A DNA stretch of 64,000 bases, taken from positions 2,181,001-2,245,000 of the forward strand of contig NZ_CP102384.1 in the NCBI RefSeq assembly GCF_024628865.1, given 5' to 3'. Positions 46,268 to 54,848 of the stretch are shown one piece after another. This stretch comes from Sphingopyxis sp. DBS4. GTDB taxonomy: Bacteria; Pseudomonadota; Alphaproteobacteria; Sphingomonadales; Sphingomonadaceae. The translations under genes were made by a program, and so were the position numbers. Under the pieces are notes generated by a model. It searched no databases, was not told where the DNA came from, and was given only the letters and a program-made list of their open reading frames with translations. Position 1 is the stretch's first letter, and each line of letters opens with the position of its first letter.

Positions 46268-46526
46268 TGATGTCCCCCTCGACAATCTGAAATCGGCGAC
46301 GGGATGCCATGCGGGGCGCTAAAATTGAGTTAACGATGATAAAAAGAAGGTGAACGACCTGCGCACATCCATGGTAAACGGACCGTTGATACCATTGTGT
46401 CCCGATCCGGCACGGAGTCGGTTTGCCCCTGGATGATGCTAACGCGCTGTTAGCCCTTTATGGGTAGGGCACCGTCCCGGGGACTGCCGGCGCCCGTCGC
46501 GCGCCGCAAGTCATTGGAGAATCGAC

Positions 46527-47687
46527 ATGCCTTCTTTCCGCGCCGCCACGTTCCTGGCCCTGCCGCTCCTCGCGCTCGCCGCGCCCGCGCACGCCGACGT
46601 CAAGGCCGGTGTCGAGGCCTGGCAGGCGGGCGACTATCAGCAGGCGGTCGCCGAATGGCGGCCGCTTGCGGTTGCTGGCGACGCCGACGCCGAATTCAAT
46701 CTCGGCCAGGCCTACAAGCTCGGCCGCGGGGTTCCCGCCGACCTCGGCCAGGCCGAAAGCTGGTATCGCCGCGCCGCGAAGCAGGGCCATCTCCAGGCCG
46801 AGGACAATCTCGGCCTCATCCTCTTCACCGCGAACAAGCGCGATGAAGCGATGCCCTATATCAAGGCGTCGGCGGCGCGCGGCGAACCGCGCGCGCAATA
46901 TGTCCTCGGCACCGCGATGTTCAACGGCGACTATGCCACGAAGGACTGGCCGCGCGCCTATGCCCTGACCAAGCGCGCGAGCGACGCGGGGCTCGGCATC
47001 GCCTCGGCGCGGCTCGTCCAGCTCGACAATCTGATCCCGCTCGACCAGCGGCAGGCGGGGCTCGCGATGCTGCCTGCGATCGAAAAGGACGAAGCACGCG
47101 CGCGCCTCGCCGCGGTCAATGCCGCCGCGCCCGAGCCCGCAAAGTCGGCTCCGTCGCCGATCCGGACCGCGAGCCTTCCCGTCTCGACCCCCGGCGCCAC
47201 CTACACCCCGCCGCCGGTGATCGCCCCGGCCAAATCCGCACCGACGCTCTCGACCCCGGCCGCCGTCGCCGCCGCGACCGCCGCCAGCGAAGCGACCGCC
47301 GCCGCCACCGCGGCCAAGGGCGGTGCCCCCGGAACCACTTACGCCGCGCCGCCCGAAAGCGGCAAGCTGCCGCCGAAGCCCGAAGAGAAACCCGCGGCGG
47401 CCCCGAAACCCGCGCCGCAGCCGGCGAAAGCCGCCGTTGCCGTCCACAGCGGCACCAGTCCGTGGCGCGCCCAGTTCGGCGCCTTCGGAGTCGAAGCGAA
47501 CGCCCGCAGCCTCTGGAAAAGCCTCGAAAAATCCTACCCCGCCCTCGCCGGGCGCACGCCCGTCTATACCAAGGCCGGCGCTGTCACCCGCCTCCAGACC
47601 GCCGGTTTCGCGAGCAAGGCCGACGCCGAAAACCTCTGCGCGGCGGTCCGCAAAGGCGGCCAGGCGTGCCTGGTGGTGAGCCAATAG
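46527..47687 (+). CDS. SEL1-repeat and SPOR-domain secreted protein
   Basis: These 386 residues have a signal peptide (MPSFRAATFLALPLLALAAPAHA), three SEL1-like repeats (GDADAEFNLGQAYKLGRGV, GHLQAEDNLGLILF and the one after), a long Ala/Pro linker, and a C-terminal SPOR domain (WRAQFGAFGVEANARSLWKSLE). Like the SPOR protein at 43427, it should be periplasmic and bind septal peptidoglycan. It is transcribed divergently from the ParA gene 240 nt away, suggesting a functional module. Confidence 0.85.
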   Translation: MPSFRAATFLALPLLALAAPAHADVKAGVEAWQAGDYQQAVAEWRPLAVAGDADAEFNLGQAYKLGRGVPADLGQAESWYRRAAKQGHLQAEDNLGLILFTANKRDEAMPYIKASAARGEPRAQYVLGTAMFNGDYATKDWPRAYALTKRASDAGLGIASARLVQLDNLIPLDQRQAGLAMLPAIEKDEARARLAAVNAAAPEPAKSAPSPIRTASLPVSTPGATYTPPPVIAPAKSAPTLSTPAAVAAATAASEATAAATAAKGGAPGTTYAAPPESGKLPPKPEEKPAAAPKPAPQPAKAAVAVHSGTSPWRAQFGAFGVEANARSLWKSLEKSYPALAGRTPVYTKAGAVTRLQTAGFASKADAENLCAAVRKGGQACLVVSQ

Positions 47688-47720
47688 TTCGGCCTTCTCT
47701 GGGGCCTGCGCTACGCCGCC

Positions 47721-48578
47721 TCAGGGAATGACTCTCTTGTCATTGAGGAAATCGACATCGGGATTCTCCCCGATGAAGGTCGATATGTAATCCACATAGG
47801 GGAATTCGCCGCCCCAGCCCGGCTTCGTGAACGCGGGCGGGGTATCGACGAAGGCCTTGCGCCACGCCTTATAGTCGTCAAACCACAGTTCCTCGACGCG
47901 GCCGTAGCGCGGCCGGTTGTCGGGGGCGAGCTTCTCCGCCGCCGTGGCCGGGTCGGCCGGATCCTCGAGGGTGCGATAACCGAAATATCGCCGCAAGCCC
48001 GGCACTTTCGCCATTTCCGGGACGTGCGTGCCGAGCAGCCATTTGTCGCCCTCCGCCTCGCTGACCCCCGCGGGATAGCGGAAATAGATCACCCAGCGAA
48101 AATAGGGAGTTTCCTTGGGCGGTACCCGCCCCTGAAGATAGACTTGCTGGGGATTGACCGGGACGATCACCGGCTGCGACCGCGCGAAGGAGCGGTCCGC
48201 CCAGCCGCCGGGCGGCGGATCGAGCATGTCGACGAGCGGATTATTCTTTCGGCCCTCGGCGAAATCGCCGAGGCTGTCGTAATAGATTTCGGTCATCCGC
48301 CCGCGCCACACATGATAGCGCCGGGCGACGTCGTCGGGCACGATGTAACTGCGATAGGACAGATAATTCTTCTGCCAGGCGCGCATGGCGCGATGCATCT
48401 GCTGCGAATGATAGGTCATGTACCAGCGATCGAGCGCGCCCAGGTTGGTGAGGTCGGGAACGTCGATCATGATGTAAATCTTGACGGCTTTCGGGTCCGC
48501 CGTGTCCGCCCTCGCCGGAGTCCCGGCCGAAAAGGCCGCCGCGAGGACCAGGCCCAATCCGATCATCCATGTCCGCAT
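47721..48578 (-). CDS. EthD-domain-like exported protein
   Basis: These 285 residues have a signal peptide (GLGLVLAAAFSAGTPARA). Two ferredoxin-like (dimeric alpha/beta barrel) units follow, the first with WYMTYHSQQMHRAMRAW, the second with GTHVPEMAKVPGLRRYFGYRT. This is the EthD/DUF1330-like pattern. It is the last gene of the left arm of the 48-61 kb locus, 24 nt after the PQQ dehydrogenase. Function not known; a periplasmic helper of ring or side-chain oxidation is only a guess. Confidence 0.7.
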   Translation of the reverse strand: MRTWMIGLGLVLAAAFSAGTPARADTADPKAVKIYIMIDVPDLTNLGALDRWYMTYHSQQMHRAMRAWQKNYLSYRSYIVPDDVARRYHVWRGRMTEIYYDSLGDFAEGRKNNPLVDMLDPPPGGWADRSFARSQPVIVPVNPQQVYLQGRVPPKETPYFRWVIYFRYPAGVSEAEGDKWLLGTHVPEMAKVPGLRRYFGYRTLEDPADPATAAEKLAPDNRPRYGRVEELWFDDYKAWRKAFVDTPPAFTKPGWGGEFPYVDYISTFIGENPDVDFLNDKRVIP

Positions 48579-48602
48579 CGCGGCATCTCCTTCATGCTGC
48601 GG

Positions 48603-50573
48603 TCAGCCCCCCAGGCCCAAAGCGACGAGCTTGTGCGGCCACACGCGGAATCCCATCGCGTAGACGATCCGCTGCTGCCCATCGATCGAATAGGTCATCG
48701 GCGCGCCGAGCACATGGCCGGGGAGCGGCGTTTCCGCCACCAGCTCGCCGGTCAGCTTGTCATAGGCGCGCAGCACCTTCTTCGCGTGGCGGGGGTCGTG
48801 CGGCCCCTCGCCGACGAAAAGCAAGGTCTTGGTCGCCAGCGGCGCGGTACGCTGCTCCGACCCGATCCACCCGAGCTTGAACGGCGCGAAACGCGGGTCG
48901 TCGGTTGCCCCCGGCCCGTTGGCACACATCCACAGATGTTTGCCCGTATTGAGATCGATCGCCGTGATCCGGCTGTAGGGCGGCTTGATCAGCGGCAGCC
49001 CCGCCGGACCGTTCACCACCCCCGCCGCGCCCGCGATCTCGGTATTCACGGGCCCGGCGGTCGCCAGCTTGCCATTGTCGTCGAGCGCGAGTTGCGAGAC
49101 CGAGGAGTGCGAGGTGACATAGAGAATCCCGGTCTCGGGATCGACCGCCGCCCCCTGCCAATTGGCGCCGCCGGTCCACGTCGGATGGATCAGGGTCGGC
49201 GTCCTGCCGACCGGCGTGTAAAGCGGGCCGTAGCGATAGCGCGACAATATCCGCTTCGCCTCTTCCTTGATCTCCGGCGTGAAGTCGACGAGCAGATCCT
49301 CGCTCATGCCCTGCGATTCGAACGGCGGCGGCCAGGTCGGATGCGGCTGGGTGGGCGCGCTATGCTCGGTCGCGAGCTCGCTTTGCGGGACCGGCCGCTC
49401 CTCGATCGGCCAGACCGGCTTGCCGTTGGTCCGGTCGAAGACGAACAGATATCCCTGCTTGGTCGCCTGCGCGACCGCCTTGATCGGCTGGCCGTCGACG
49501 ATGATGTCGACGAGGTTGGGCGCGCACGGCAGGTCATAGTCCCACAGGTCGTGGTGGACGCACTGATAATGCCAGCGGCGCTTGCCCGTCTCGATGTCGA
49601 GCGCGATCAGGCTGTTGGCGAACAGATTGTCGCCCGGGCGGCGCCCGCCATAGACATTGTCGGTCGCGCAGGTGCCGGGCAGATAGACGAGCCCAAGCTC
49701 TTCATCGGCGCTCATCGGCGCCCAGATGTTCGCGTTGCCGTTCCGTTCGGCGCTTCCGCCGTGCCAACTGTCGTATCCGAACTCGCCCTTCGTCGGCACC
49801 GTGTGAAAGGTCCAGCGCAGCGCCCCCGTGCGCGCGTCGAACCCGCGCACGTCGCCGGGCGGCATGATCGGCAGCACGGGCTGATCGTCGATATAGCCGC
49901 CGACCACCACCATGTTTCGCGCGATCAACGGCGGGCCGAAACAGCCGTAAAGCACGCTCGGCTTCGTCGGAACGGGCCGTTGCAGCCCGACCCTGCGCAG
50001 ATCGATCTCCCCATTGGTGCCGAAATCGGCAATGGGCGTCCCGGTCGCGGCATCGAGCGCGATCAGCCGGGCATCGCAGGTGGCGAGGAAGATGCGGCGG
50101 TCGTCGCCGTCGGCCCAATAGGCGACGCCGCGATGCTGAAAGCCCTTGGTGCTCGGCTTGCCGTTGGTCCAGGCTTCGGGATTATAGACCCAGATCGTCC
50201 GGCCGGTGCGCGCGTCGATCGCCGCTGCCTGGCTCATCGCGGTGGCGACATAGAGGACGTCGTCGACCATGATCGGCGTGACCTGGAATTCGCCGGGCCG
50301 AAGGTCGGGATGCGCGGCGATGATGTCGCGATCGGGCGATTCCCATTCCCAGACGACCTGCAACTGCGCAGCGTTGGTGCGATCGATCTGCGCGAGCGGC
50401 GAATATTTGGCCGAGCTGTTAAGCCCGCCGTATACGGGCCAATCGGTGCGCAGGGCATCGGCGGCGGGCCCGCGCGGCTTGCCCGCCTTCGCGCGCGCGA
50501 AGGCGACGCCGGGCATGGCGAGACCGCTCGCTCCGGCAAGCAGGAAGGTTCGGCGCGACAGGGCCTTGTTCAT
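48603..50573 (-). CDS. PQQ-dependent dehydrogenase
   Basis: This 656-residue beta-propeller quinoprotein dehydrogenase has a twin-arginine-like signal (SRRTFLLAGASGLAMPGVAFA). The start of the fold is WPVYGGLNSSAKYSPLAQI, and GNANIWAPMSADEELGLVYLP and GYLFVFDRTNGKPVW mark the tryptophan-docking repeats. It oxidises an alcohol or sugar in the periplasm with PQQ as cofactor. No cytochrome domain is attached, so electrons go to a separate acceptor. ATGA overlap with the GntR gene couples their translation. Confidence 0.86.
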   Translation of the reverse strand: MNKALSRRTFLLAGASGLAMPGVAFARAKAGKPRGPAADALRTDWPVYGGLNSSAKYSPLAQIDRTNAAQLQVVWEWESPDRDIIAAHPDLRPGEFQVTPIMVDDVLYVATAMSQAAAIDARTGRTIWVYNPEAWTNGKPSTKGFQHRGVAYWADGDDRRIFLATCDARLIALDAATGTPIADFGTNGEIDLRRVGLQRPVPTKPSVLYGCFGPPLIARNMVVVGGYIDDQPVLPIMPPGDVRGFDARTGALRWTFHTVPTKGEFGYDSWHGGSAERNGNANIWAPMSADEELGLVYLPGTCATDNVYGGRRPGDNLFANSLIALDIETGKRRWHYQCVHHDLWDYDLPCAPNLVDIIVDGQPIKAVAQATKQGYLFVFDRTNGKPVWPIEERPVPQSELATEHSAPTQPHPTWPPPFESQGMSEDLLVDFTPEIKEEAKRILSRYRYGPLYTPVGRTPTLIHPTWTGGANWQGAAVDPETGILYVTSHSSVSQLALDDNGKLATAGPVNTEIAGAAGVVNGPAGLPLIKPPYSRITAIDLNTGKHLWMCANGPGATDDPRFAPFKLGWIGSEQRTAPLATKTLLFVGEGPHDPRHAKKVLRAYDKLTGELVAETPLPGHVLGAPMTYSIDGQQRIVYAMGFRVWPHKLVALGLGG

Positions 50574-51271
50574 GGCTTTTCTCCGAACGCGCGGCGGGGT
50601 TCCGGATGGAGCGAGCGGCGCGTGATGAGCACGGTGGCGCGGGCCGCGCCGGCGGCAACGTCGCGTTGGCGCGACTTGATCGCCGCGGCCATCAGTTGAT
50701 GGGCGTAGAGCGATTCGATCTCGGACTCGACCGAACCGGGCCGGTGCAGCCGTTGCTGCCACAGCGCCAATCGTCCGACATGGATCAGCATGCGCTGCGC
50801 GATCAGGCTTCCCGAATGCTGACCGACGAAAGCGCCGATCGTGAAGGATATCTGGTACATCTTCCCTTTGTCGGCGGTGTCGGGCAACAGCGCGGCGTCG
50901 CCGGGAACCAGGCGATCGAGCTCGGCAAAGGCTGTTTCGGGCATGCGCTCGGCGGCCAGCGCGGCGCAGCGGGCGTAAACATCCTCGAGGATGCCGAGAA
51001 TGTCGAGGAACTGGTCGATATCGATATTGGTGACGCGCGCGCCGCGCCACGGCAGAATCTCGACGAAGCCGACCTGCGCGGCGAGCCGCAACGCCTCGCG
51101 CGCCGACGGGCGGCTGACCTGATAGCGATCGGCGATTTCCTGCTCGCGCAGCGGCATTCCGGGCTGAAGCCGCTGGACGATGATCTCGCGGATCAGCGCT
51201 TCCGACAGCCACGCGTCGGTGGTCCGGTTGTCGCCCGCGCCCTTGGCCCTGATCGCCTTCTTCGCCATCAT
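50570..51271 (-). CDS. GntR-family (FCD) regulator 1
   Basis: This 233-residue regulator has a winged-helix domain (QEIADRYQVSRPSAREALRLAAQ) and a helical FCD effector-binding C-terminal domain with the usual Arg/His residues. It is very similar to the GntR at 59242 across the whole shared length; by eye about three in four residues are identical. A likely repressor of the divergent arms, since two FCD-type operator matches sit between them. Two tandem ATG codons are possible starts (51271/51268). It is 17 nt downstream of the alpha/beta hydrolase. Confidence 0.88.
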   Translation of the reverse strand: MMAKKAIRAKGAGDNRTTDAWLSEALIREIIVQRLQPGMPLREQEIADRYQVSRPSAREALRLAAQVGFVEILPWRGARVTNIDIDQFLDILGILEDVYARCAALAAERMPETAFAELDRLVPGDAALLPDTADKGKMYQISFTIGAFVGQHSGSLIAQRMLIHVGRLALWQQRLHRPGSVESEIESLYAHQLMAAAIKSRQRDVAAGAARATVLITRRSLHPEPRRAFGEKP

Positions 51272-51288
51272 CCGCAAACCAGAACCAT

Positions 51289-52197
51289 TTATTGCAATCC
51301 GATCGATCCGAGGAATTTGTCGGCCGCATCGGTGTAAGCGCCCTTGGTTCCGAGCAGTGCGTTGATCTCGCCGTGCGTCATGTCGACCGGGAAGGTCGTG
51401 ATCCGTGCGCCCAGCGCCTGCGCCCGCTTCGCGAACTCCTCTGCCGGGGGGCAGGCGTCGGCGCGCTTCGACGAACAGACGAGCAGCATCGGCGTCGGCG
51501 CGGTCTTGAGCCGCAGGGTCGGCGATGCCGCGCTCCACAAGGCCCGGTCGGTTCCGAACGCCCGGTCATAGAGGTCGAAATGCCGCCGCTCCATGACCGC
51601 GACGACATCATAGGCCGCGCTGTCGAGCGCGATCGTGCCGAGCCAGGGCTTGGCGCCCGCGTCGCGGGCGATCTCGGGCGCCGCCGCGAGCAGCGAGACC
51701 AGATGCGCGCCCGCCGAATGGCCCATCAGGACGACGCGCGCCGGATCGCCGCCCCATTTCGCGGCATGGCTCTGGACATAGGCCAGCGCGTCGGCGACGT
51801 CGCCCGCCTGCGCGAGGGGATCGGCGCTCGGCACCATCCGATAGTTCACCGACACCAAGATATAGCCCTTCGGCAGCCAGTGATTCACCTTGTTGTCGAC
51901 GACGGGCGGGCGCGCCTTGTCGCCGCGCCACCAGCCGCCGCCGTGCACCATCACCAGGATCGGAGCGCGTTCGGCCTTCGCCGGCCGGTAGAGGTCGAGG
52001 CGCTGCGCCGGGTCGCTGCCATAAGCGATGTCGCGTTCGATCCGGGTGCCGGCGGGCGGCGGAACATGCTTCATCGGCGCCTCGTCCGCCCACGCCCCCG
52101 CACGGGCGAAGCCGCGTTGCTGGGCCGCCGCGCCCGCACCGATCACCGCGCACGCCGCCAAGGCGCCGGCGAGAAGAAATTTGGTCGTTGCCGTCAT
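51289..52197 (-). CDS. secreted alpha/beta hydrolase
   Basis: This 302-residue HSL/esterase-type hydrolase has a signal peptide (FLLAGALAACAVIGAGAAA). The oxyanion HGGGWWRGD lies near 95, the nucleophile is in MGHSAGAH (Ser about 165), and a C-terminal His is in VDMTHGEINA. It probably cleaves an ester or lactone in the periplasm. It follows a small ORF after 43 nt and precedes GntR 1 closely, so it is in the TonB-receptor operon. TAGGAG is present before the ATG. Confidence 0.85.
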   Translation of the reverse strand: MTATTKFLLAGALAACAVIGAGAAAQQRGFARAGAWADEAPMKHVPPPAGTRIERDIAYGSDPAQRLDLYRPAKAERAPILVMVHGGGWWRGDKARPPVVDNKVNHWLPKGYILVSVNYRMVPSADPLAQAGDVADALAYVQSHAAKWGGDPARVVLMGHSAGAHLVSLLAAAPEIARDAGAKPWLGTIALDSAAYDVVAVMERRHFDLYDRAFGTDRALWSAASPTLRLKTAPTPMLLVCSSKRADACPPAEEFAKRAQALGARITTFPVDMTHGEINALLGTKGAYTDAADKFLGSIGLQ

Positions 52198-52240
52198 TGT
52201 CGACTCCTATCGATGTCGCGCCCATCGCGCGGCGATGCGC

Positions 52241-52390
52241 TCAGCGGACCATGTCCATCAGGGGCAGCCAGAGCTGCTGATCGAAATCCTTGTCGGTTGC
52301 GGCCGCGCCGGTCGCGGCGCATGGTATCGCGCCCGCCGTCAGAGCCGCCCTTCCCCGCCCGCGCGCCAGTCGCCACCCGCGCCATCGCAT
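52241..52390 (-). CDS. small ORF (49 aa) coupled to TonB receptor
   Basis: This ORF begins 1 nt after the receptor stop (TGA-G-ATG). The N-terminus is strongly basic (MRWRGWRLARGRGR), a hydrophobic stretch follows, and the end reads ATDKDFDQQLWLPLMDMVR. It resembles a signal peptide plus a short mature peptide. It may be a genuine small secreted protein or the truncated remainder of a larger gene. No ribosome site is visible apart from AAGG 17 nt upstream. Confidence 0.4.
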   Translation of the reverse strand: MRWRGWRLARGRGRAALTAGAIPCAATGAAATDKDFDQQLWLPLMDMVR

Positions 52391-52391
52391 C

Positions 52392-54602
52392 TCAGAAGGC
52401 GACCTTGATGCTGCCGCCATATTCGCGCGGCGAGTTATAGAAATTATTGTTGCTCACGGTTTGCAGCAGATAGACGCGGTCGCCGACGTTGCGGACGAAG
52501 AAGCGGAGTTGCACGCGATCGATCGTCAGGCTCGCGGTAAGATCGACGATCGTGTAGTTGGACAATTTATCGTCGTTGGTGGCGTTGAAATAGCCGCCAT
52601 GTTCGGTCCGCATATTGGCGCCCAGGCTGGCGACTGCCCGCCCGCCCAGCGGCACCCGCAAGACCCCGCCGAGATTCAATTCGAGGTCGCGCGTCTGGTT
52701 CGCCCGATTGCCGGACAGATCGACGAGCGTGCCGGTATTGTCGAGGATCATAGCCCCCTTGTCGAAGCGCCCGTCGCTGGTCGACACCGCCGCGTTGAGG
52801 TCGAGCCGGCCAAAGCCGAGATCGATCCGCCCGCGCGTTTCGAGCTCGATGCCATAGATGCGATTGCCGCCGACATTCTGCAGGATGAACTGCGGATTGG
52901 TGATGCTCGCCGCGGTCAGCGACTGCACGTTGCGGGTTTCGGTGTAATAGGCCGCGAGATTGACCGTCCAGGCGCGGTCGAAGAATTCGGCCTTCCAGCC
53001 AAACTCGCCGCCATAGACATATTCGGGATCATAGGGGATCAGCTTTTCGGCATCGGGGATGTCGGCCGGAATGCTGGTGTTGAAACCGCCGGGGCGATAG
53101 CCCGTGGCGAAGCGCGCATAGATCATCTGCGCATCGTTGAACTTGTAGCGCAGCGTCGCGGTCGGCAGGACGCGGGTCCAGCTTTGCCGCATGTCGAACG
53201 ACGTCGTGTTGGTCAGCGAACTGCTGTTGCTGGCCGAACGATCGAAATCGATGCTCTTGCGGTCGCTCTGCACGCGCAGCTCAAGGTCGAGATTGAGCTT
53301 GGGCGTGATATCATAGCCCAGGGTCGCATAGGCCGCGAACGAGCGCAGTTTCTCGATGCTGAGGTCGCTGCGGAACTGGCGCCGCAACGCGACGGGGGTC
53401 GCCGAACCATCGACGATGACGACGTCGTTGGATTTGTTGATCAGCCCGTCGATCCCGACGACCCACGACCAGCGCCCGCCCGACCGCGGCGAGGCGAGAT
53501 AGATTTGCGCGCCGCCGTTCTCGAAGCTTTCCTTCTCGTTGTTGCGCAGCGTCACCGGCTGGCCGCCGAGAATGACGCCCTTGTAACCGAGGAAATGATC
53601 ATAATCCTCGTCGTACCGGCTGCCCGTCCGGTGCTTGTAATCGAAGTTGAAATGCCAGTCGCCATAGCCGGTGGCGACCGTGGTATCCCAATAAAGCGCG
53701 CGTTGCTTGATATGGGCATAGGCCTCGGTACTCAGCACGCGCTCGAAAATGCCGGGATCGAGCGGGTCGCCATTGTAGAGCGTCTCCCGATAGCCGAGGC
53801 TGCCGAAGCCCGGCGTCCGGCTGTAATAATTCTCGAACGTCAGCCGCGTATCGACGCTGTCCGACGGTTTCCACGCCAGCGCCGCGCGCAGCCCGGTGCT
53901 GCTGCTCTGGTCGACGATGTGGCCGGTGGTGACGTTGGTGATGTGGCCGTCGTTCTGGTCGATCACGAATCCGCCCACGCGCGCGGCCAGCTTGCCCTCG
54001 ACCAGCGGAACGTTGACCACGCCTTCGAGGTCGAGCGCTTCGACGCTGTCGTAACCGGCGCTCACCCATCCATTCGCATCGTCCAACCCCGGCTTGTTCG
54101 CGATCGCGTTGAGCGACCCGCCCACCGCGTTGCGGCCATAGAGCGCGCCTTGCGGGCCGCGCAGGACCTCGAGCCGCTGAAGGTCGAACAGGTCGAGCCG
54201 CGTGAGCGTGCGGCCGCCGAACTTGCCGCCCGCGGCATAATGGCCGTCGCGATAGATGCCGGTGGCGCTTTCCGACGAACTGATCCGCCCGCCGCCCTGC
54301 CCGCGAATCGAGACGTCGCCGATGAAGGCGGGGCCGCTGGTGACGAGCGTCGCGCCGGGGATCTGGCGGATCATGCTCGCGGCATCGTCGACGAGGAGGT
54401 CGGACAATTGCTCGCCGCCGATCGCGGTGATCGCGGCGGGGACGTCCTGCGCGGTTTCCGCGACGCGGCGCGCCGTGACGACGATATCCTGATCGTTCGG
54501 CGCCGCCCCGGACGCGCCGGAGGCCGTTTGCGCAAATGCCGGCGCCGCAATTGCCAAAGCGATCGCCCCTGCACTGACCCCGATCAGTCTTCTCTTGCCC
54601 AT
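52392..54602 (-). CDS. TonB-dependent outer-membrane receptor
   Basis: This 736-residue TonB-dependent receptor has a signal peptide, a TonB-box region (DIVVTARRVAETAQDVP), an N-terminal plug domain with SIRGQGGGRISSSESATGIYRDG, and the beta-barrel ending in KVAF with a terminal aromatic residue. It imports a bulky substrate across the outer membrane. The start at 54602 has GGGAGGGTGAT; longer frame upstream is not needed. It is the first gene of the left arm and faces the right arm across 54603-54848. Confidence 0.93.
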   Translation of the reverse strand: MGKRRLIGVSAGAIALAIAAPAFAQTASGASGAAPNDQDIVVTARRVAETAQDVPAAITAIGGEQLSDLLVDDAASMIRQIPGATLVTSGPAFIGDVSIRGQGGGRISSSESATGIYRDGHYAAGGKFGGRTLTRLDLFDLQRLEVLRGPQGALYGRNAVGGSLNAIANKPGLDDANGWVSAGYDSVEALDLEGVVNVPLVEGKLAARVGGFVIDQNDGHITNVTTGHIVDQSSSTGLRAALAWKPSDSVDTRLTFENYYSRTPGFGSLGYRETLYNGDPLDPGIFERVLSTEAYAHIKQRALYWDTTVATGYGDWHFNFDYKHRTGSRYDEDYDHFLGYKGVILGGQPVTLRNNEKESFENGGAQIYLASPRSGGRWSWVVGIDGLINKSNDVVIVDGSATPVALRRQFRSDLSIEKLRSFAAYATLGYDITPKLNLDLELRVQSDRKSIDFDRSASNSSSLTNTTSFDMRQSWTRVLPTATLRYKFNDAQMIYARFATGYRPGGFNTSIPADIPDAEKLIPYDPEYVYGGEFGWKAEFFDRAWTVNLAAYYTETRNVQSLTAASITNPQFILQNVGGNRIYGIELETRGRIDLGFGRLDLNAAVSTSDGRFDKGAMILDNTGTLVDLSGNRANQTRDLELNLGGVLRVPLGGRAVASLGANMRTEHGGYFNATNDDKLSNYTIVDLTASLTIDRVQLRFFVRNVGDRVYLLQTVSNNNFYNSPREYGGSIKVAF

Positions 54603-54631
54603 ATCACCCTCCCATCGGTTTGTTTGCGCCC

Positions 54632-54642
54632 TTGTCATATAA
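54632..54642. promoter_or_regulatory. near-match FCD-GntR operator
   Basis: TTGTCATATAA fits the FCD-GntR consensus TNGTNNNACNA with one mismatch (A-T instead of A-C). It is close to the exact match at 54653. Confidence 0.35.
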
Positions 54643-54652
54643 TCTTCCATTA

Positions 54653-54663
54653 TTGTCAAACGA
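54653..54663. promoter_or_regulatory. predicted FCD-GntR operator
   Basis: TTGTCAAACGA matches TNGTNNNACNA on both strands. On the minus strand it overlaps a TTGACA-like -35 element for the TonB receptor, so binding could block that promoter. Confidence 0.5.
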
Positions 54664-54787
54664 TATGAAGATGGAGTAACGCCATCCTCCAGCCGCCTCG
54701 CGGTTCTATCCTCGATATATTTTATAAAAATCCCTTATATTTCCATAAATTCCGGTGACAGACGGAGCATGGCTATTGACCTTCGCC

Positions 54788-54806
54788 TATAATTATTGTT
54801 AGACAA
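54788..54806 (+). promoter_or_regulatory. -10 box and predicted FCD-GntR operator
   Basis: TATAAT (54788-54793) is followed 2 nt later by the perfect palindrome TTGTTAGACAA (54796-54806), which matches TNGTNNNACNA. An operator at the start point suggests repression of the right arm. No good -35 at 17 bp spacing is seen. Confidence 0.5.
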
Positions 54807-54848
54807 AATTGCATCGACGGACAATAAACACCACGGGGAGAGGTCGAG

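Larger units (their letters stand above)
54603..54848. promoter_or_regulatory. divergent promoter region of the two-armed locus
   Basis: 246 bp, AT-rich for this window, lie between the TonB receptor and the DUF1254 gene. It contains two exact FCD-GntR operator matches and one near match, plus a TATAAT at 54788-54793 upstream of the right arm. It probably drives both arms. Confidence 0.7.

Noticed and set aside
48024..50699. Very long plus-strand frame opposite the EthD-like and PQQ dehydrogenase genes
   Set aside because: The minus-strand genes have clear motifs; the opposite frame is Arg/Asp-rich filler typical of GC-rich antisense frames.
52290..54668. Plus-strand frame of about 790 codons opposite the TonB receptor
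   Set aside because: Antisense to a complete receptor with plug and barrel signatures.
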